Source: Nocardia panacis (GTDB taxonomy: Bacteria; Actinomycetota; Actinomycetes; Mycobacteriales; Mycobacteriaceae). Taken from it: 64,000 bases of DNA. Shown one piece after another: positions 63,967 through 64,000 of this stretch. Position 1 is the first letter of the stretch. Every line of letters begins with the position of its first letter. The DNA lies in NCBI RefSeq assembly GCF_003598715.1, contig NZ_QZFU01000029.1, forward strand, positions 1 to 64,000, given 5' to 3'. The position numbers and the translations under genes are program-made. The notes beneath the pieces are model-generated. The model had not been told where the DNA came from, searched no databases, and worked only from the letters and a program-made list of their open reading frames with translations.

Positions 63967-64000
63967 CTATTTCGGCGTGATCCAGGTGGTGATGTCGGCA
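63967..64000 (-). CDS. C-terminal end of a minus-strand gene cut by the window edge
   Basis: Minus frame ADITTWITPK ends at a TAG (63967-63969), with a terminator hairpin just downstream. Only ten residues are visible. The product cannot be identified. Confidence 0.35.
   Translation of the reverse strand, partial: ADITTWITPK

Overview
The window is high-GC actinobacterial DNA. Two antigen-85-type mycolyltransferases show that the host makes mycolic acids, so it belongs to the Mycobacteriales. The gene content (large NRPS genes, many TetR regulators, a FAD-dependent lycopene cyclase, a drr-type ABC exporter) looks most like Nocardia. The genus is inferred, not proven.

Region 1, 1-15.4 kb, is a patchwork of small units. 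It holds an amidase relic with a frameshift, a TetR gene overlapping a truncated alpha/beta-hydrolase start, an AlbA_2/divergent-AAA regulator behind a striking repeated operator, and two divergent TetR/oxidoreductase pairs. Next come a three-copy 118-bp tandem repeat beside tRNA-Arg(CCT), a membrane-anchored protein with a Gly/Asp/Tyr tail, a Baeyer-Villiger-type monooxygenase, an acyl-CoA ligase, an SCO5389-family protein, a nitronate monooxygenase and a secreted M23 peptidase. A LuxR-type regulator lies just upstream of the NRPS genes.

Region 2, 15.8-50.2 kb, is a three-gene NRPS locus on the plus strand. NRPS1 reads A-T-C-A(Thr)-T-C-[A*]. NRPS2 reads A-T-C-A-T-C-A-T-C-A(Thr)-T-TE. NRPS3 reads [A*]-[A*]-[C*]-A-T-[C*]-A-T-[E*]-C-A-T-TE. 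Asterisks mark domains whose core motif is lost although the reading frame stays open. NRPS1 and NRPS2 could make a hexapeptide if the terminal C domain of NRPS1 works with the first A-T of NRPS2. NRPS3 starts as a paralogue of NRPS2 from which catalytic motifs and a whole A10-T-C stretch have been removed in frame. Only its last two modules look able to form a bond. Two DNA blocks identical between paralogous A domains, with codon use unlike their surroundings, point to recent recombination. No MbtH-like protein or phosphopantetheinyl transferase lies in the window.

Region 3, 50.3-64 kb, holds cell-envelope and lipid functions. These are a secreted mycolyltransferase, an NRAMP manganese transporter behind a palindromic operator, a double-TetR regulator divergent from an enoyl-CoA hydratase, and an extended SDR without its Tyr/Lys dyad. 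That SDR converges on an aldehyde dehydrogenase homologue without its catalytic Cys. A translationally coupled drrABC-like exporter, a lycopene cyclase, a second mycolyltransferase and a secreted lipase-like hydrolase follow, and a minus-strand gene is cut by the right edge. The exporter could serve the NRPS product, but only its general proximity supports that.
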